Shown here: piece by piece, positions 5,176 through 6,912 of the stretch | Numbering within the stretch: the first letter of the stretch is position 1 | Layout: every line of letters begins with the position of its first letter | Source of the DNA: Leptospira sp. | Lineage (GTDB): Bacteria; Spirochaetota; Leptospiria; Leptospirales; Leptospiraceae | Length of the DNA stretch: 6,912 bases | Assembly: GCA_021413405.1 (NCBI GenBank) | Contig: JAIOQL010000217.1 | Coordinates: 1 to 6,912, forward strand | Direction: 5' to 3' | Made by a program: the position numbers and the translations under genes | The notes under the pieces: generated by a model | Seen by the model: only the letters and a program-made list of their open reading frames with translations | What the model was told of the DNA's origin: nothing | The model's database searches: none

Positions 5176-6034
5176 TTGCAAGTTTTATGAGATATTGTCC
5201 GTAACCATTTTTTTTGAGAGGTTCTGCAAGTTTCAGCAGGTCTTCACGCATTATATATTTTTTTCTGAACGCAATTTCTTCGAGGCAGCCGATTTTCAAT
5301 CCCTGTCTTTTTTCGATCACTTCGATGAAGTTTGAAGCTTCCAGAAGCGAATCATGAGTTCCGGTATCGAGCCATGCGATTCCTCTTCCAAGAAGATTTA
5401 CTTTTAATTTTCCGCGTTTCATATATTCCAGGTTCAAATCTGTTATTTCCAGCTCTCCACGTGCCGAAGGTTTGAGTGATTTCGCATACATCGGAGCATT
5501 TTTGTCATAAAAATAGAGTCCTGGAATTGCATAATTTGATTTGGGCTTGACAGGTTTTTCTTCGATTCCCAATGCTTTTCCACTCTCATCAAATTCAACA
5601 ACTCCGTATCTTTCGGGATCATTTACTTTATATCCAAAAATTATTCCGCCATCCGGAAGATTTGTGGCGTCCATTAGTGATTCTGTAAACCCCTGACCAT
5701 AAAAAATATTATCCCCGAGGATCAGGCAGGAACTTTCATTTCCTATGAATTTTTCTCCTATGATAAAAGCTTGGGCCAGTCCATCCGGGGATGGCTGAAT
5801 TTCATACGTTATGCGAATTCCTAATTCTTTTCCGTCACCCAGCAATTCCTGGAACAGAGGGCCGTCCTGCGGAGTCGAAATAATCAGGATATCCCGGATT
5901 CCGGCCAACATAAGTGTTGAAAGCGGATAATAAATCATTGGTTTATCATAAACAGGCATCAACTGTTTGCTGACTACTTTAGTGACCGGGTAAAGGCGCG
6001 TGCCGGAACCTCCGGCAAGAATAATTCCTTTCAT
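5150..6034 (-). CDS. rfbA: Glucose-1-phosphate thymidylyltransferase
   Basis: RfbA (RmlA) joins glucose-1-phosphate and dTTP to give dTDP-glucose and pyrophosphate, the first committed step to dTDP-L-rhamnose, and is usually feedback-inhibited by dTDP-rhamnose. The 294-residue length is standard. The nucleotide-binding loop 'LAGGSGTRLYPVT' is at 6-18, with 'SKQLMPVYDKPMIYYPLS' at 22-39. Then come 'PDGLAQAF' (83-90), the Mg2+-binding Asp108 in 'GDN', 'RYGVVEFD', 'IEEKP', 'AIPGLYFYD', 'GELEITDLN' and 'RGIAWLDTGTHDSL'. The ATG at 6034 gives the canonical 'MKGIILAGG' start, although its Shine-Dalgarno is weak. It starts 15 bases after the rhodanese stop and overlaps rfbC at its end, so all three are probably one operon. 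rfbB and rfbD are not in view. Confidence 0.97.
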   Translation of the reverse strand: MKGIILAGGSGTRLYPVTKVVSKQLMPVYDKPMIYYPLSTLMLAGIRDILIISTPQDGPLFQELLGDGKELGIRITYEIQPSPDGLAQAFIIGEKFIGNESSCLILGDNIFYGQGFTESLMDATNLPDGGIIFGYKVNDPERYGVVEFDESGKALGIEEKPVKPKSNYAIPGLYFYDKNAPMYAKSLKPSARGELEITDLNLEYMKRGKLKVNLLGRGIAWLDTGTHDSLLEASNFIEVIEKRQGLKIGCLEEIAFRKKYIMREDLLKLAEPLKKNGYGQYLIKLANENNRDKI

Positions 6035-6049
6035 ATAAATTTTAAAAAC

Positions 6050-6907
6050 TCAGTTTTTTTTCCGGTCGAGACCACCCACTCTCGGAGCTGCGGCCAGGAC
6101 AGGCTCATTTCCCGGTTTATAAAGAGATACAGCCTGTTTGGGGAGATTTGATTTTCTCCATTCAAACCACGAACCCTGGTAGGTATATACATCCTGGTAT
6201 CCGGCTTCTTTCAGCATCAATGCGAGAAGTGCGGATCTGGCTCCGTTATAGTCATAAATAACTGTCGCCCGCTCCGGCATAAACGGAAATCCGTGAAGCC
6301 TTCTGTTGAATACAGCTTTGTCTACAATGATGCCTTCCTGATCGTATAACGTCGTCCAATCCCAAAGAAAAGAACCCGGAAGTCTGCCGCATAACGTACC
6401 TGCCTCGGGACTTGTCATCCTTGGAATTTTACCTTCGTATTCCTCTCTGGTTCTAGTGTCAAAAATCTGCAATTTAGTCAGATTTTTTTCCATAAAAGCA
6501 CGATCCACTACTCCCGCTATTGCCTTCGCTTTGTCGGAAGGTTCGGGATCAATAATGTTTACGCCTTTCGCTGTTTTTGCATTGAAAGGCCATTTTTGCG
6601 CAAGAAGATACGCTTCAGTAAAACCCATGCCCCTGATGAGGTAGACCATTCGCGCGGCAAACATCCCCATTCCCTCATCAAATACGATGATCCTTGATTT
6701 TTTCTCTTTGTCAGCAATAGACATTAATTGTTTCAAAGGATTATAAATCTTTTTCTGCGATTCCGGATCAGAACCAAACGCTTTCTTGATAAAAGGAAAA
6801 TAATAACAACCTTTTACAGTTTCCTCTTCGTAGGAAGATTGAGCTCTACAGTCTATCACCAGATCCGATGTTTCTATTTCAGTTTTTAAAAAATTCCAGT
6901 CGGACAA
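6050..6907 (-). CDS. Tandem rhodanese-domain protein without the usual catalytic cysteine
   Basis: Two rhodanese-like domains are visible. The first (about 14-105) has 'DLVIDCRAQSSYEE' and 'IIVFDEGMGMFAARMVYLIR', the inactive first-domain pattern of thiosulfate sulfurtransferases. The second (about 145-250) has 'IFDTRTREEYEGKIPR', an 'RLPGSFLWDWTTLYD' segment and 'ATVIYDYNGARSALLALML', ending 'YTYQGSWFEW'. In active enzymes the loop reads YC-x-x-G-x-R; here Asp219 occupies the cysteine position (Tyr218-Asp219-Tyr-Asn-Gly222-Ala-Arg224). The remaining cysteines (20, 34, 173) are outside the loop. Persulfide transfer by the standard mechanism is therefore unlikely, and a binding or regulatory role is possible. 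The first usable codon is a TTG at 6907, only six bases from the window edge, so the true start may lie outside. It sits 15 bases upstream of rfbA, probably in the same operon. Its stop lies beside an A8 run. Confidence 0.85.
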   Translation of the reverse strand: MSDWNFLKTEIETSDLVIDCRAQSSYEEETVKGCYYFPFIKKAFGSDPESQKKIYNPLKQLMSIADKEKKSRIIVFDEGMGMFAARMVYLIRGMGFTEAYLLAQKWPFNAKTAKGVNIIDPEPSDKAKAIAGVVDRAFMEKNLTKLQIFDTRTREEYEGKIPRMTSPEAGTLCGRLPGSFLWDWTTLYDQEGIIVDKAVFNRRLHGFPFMPERATVIYDYNGARSALLALMLKEAGYQDVYTYQGSWFEWRKSNLPKQAVSLYKPGNEPVLAAAPRVGGLDRKKN

Positions 6908-6912
6908 ACTAA

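Noticed and set aside
1..6912. CRISPR array, tRNA, rRNA, transposase or toxin-antitoxin pair
   Set aside because: I saw no regularly spaced repeats, no cloverleaf or rRNA-like segment, no transposase motif and no recognisable toxin or antitoxin.

Overview
The window looks like chromosomal DNA of a spirochaete in or near the Leptospiraceae. Three observations support this. A protein at 3993-4460 resembles the DUF1564 family, which I know only from Leptospira. The partial membrane protein at the left edge has the layout, including an 'FPEN' motif, of the N-terminal sensor regions common in leptospiral signalling proteins. The DNA is moderately AT-rich. The placement is inferred from protein resemblance alone.

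Layout. The left part (1-830) is on the minus strand: a DUF190 (PII-like) protein, then, 18 bases downstream, a multi-helix membrane protein that runs off the window. Its only good start codon lies in a different frame from its body, and the two frames meet at a run of eight T. A 154-base divergent intergenic region (831-984) carries a perfect 7-bp inverted repeat and TATAAT-like hexamers on both strands. Next comes a tightly packed plus-strand group: enolase (eno), an FtsB/DivIC-like septum protein starting 1 base after the eno stop, then clpP after a 91-base gap with its own Shine-Dalgarno sequence, and a small acidic protein of unknown function 2 bases after clpP. After a 226-base AT-rich gap comes the DUF1564-like gene. 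The 169-base gap between the convergent gene sets contains a compact GC-rich block with two strong hairpins, unlike its surroundings.

The right part (4630-6907) is a minus-strand operon: a tandem-rhodanese protein lacking the usual catalytic cysteine, then rfbA (glucose-1-phosphate thymidylyltransferase) and rfbC (dTDP-4-dehydrorhamnose 3,5-epimerase), overlapping by about 26 bases. RfbA and RfbC catalyse steps 1 and 3 of dTDP-L-rhamnose synthesis, a precursor for surface polysaccharide. The partners rfbB and rfbD are not in the window.

Most of the content is housekeeping: glycolysis, division, proteolysis and a nucleotide-sugar pathway. I do not see a clear new multi-gene system. The points most worth a second look are the eight-base homopolymers at two gene junctions where one base fewer would give a better gene model, the rhodanese without its catalytic cysteine, the GC-rich hairpin block, the palindrome between divergent genes, and the small acidic protein coupled to clpP.
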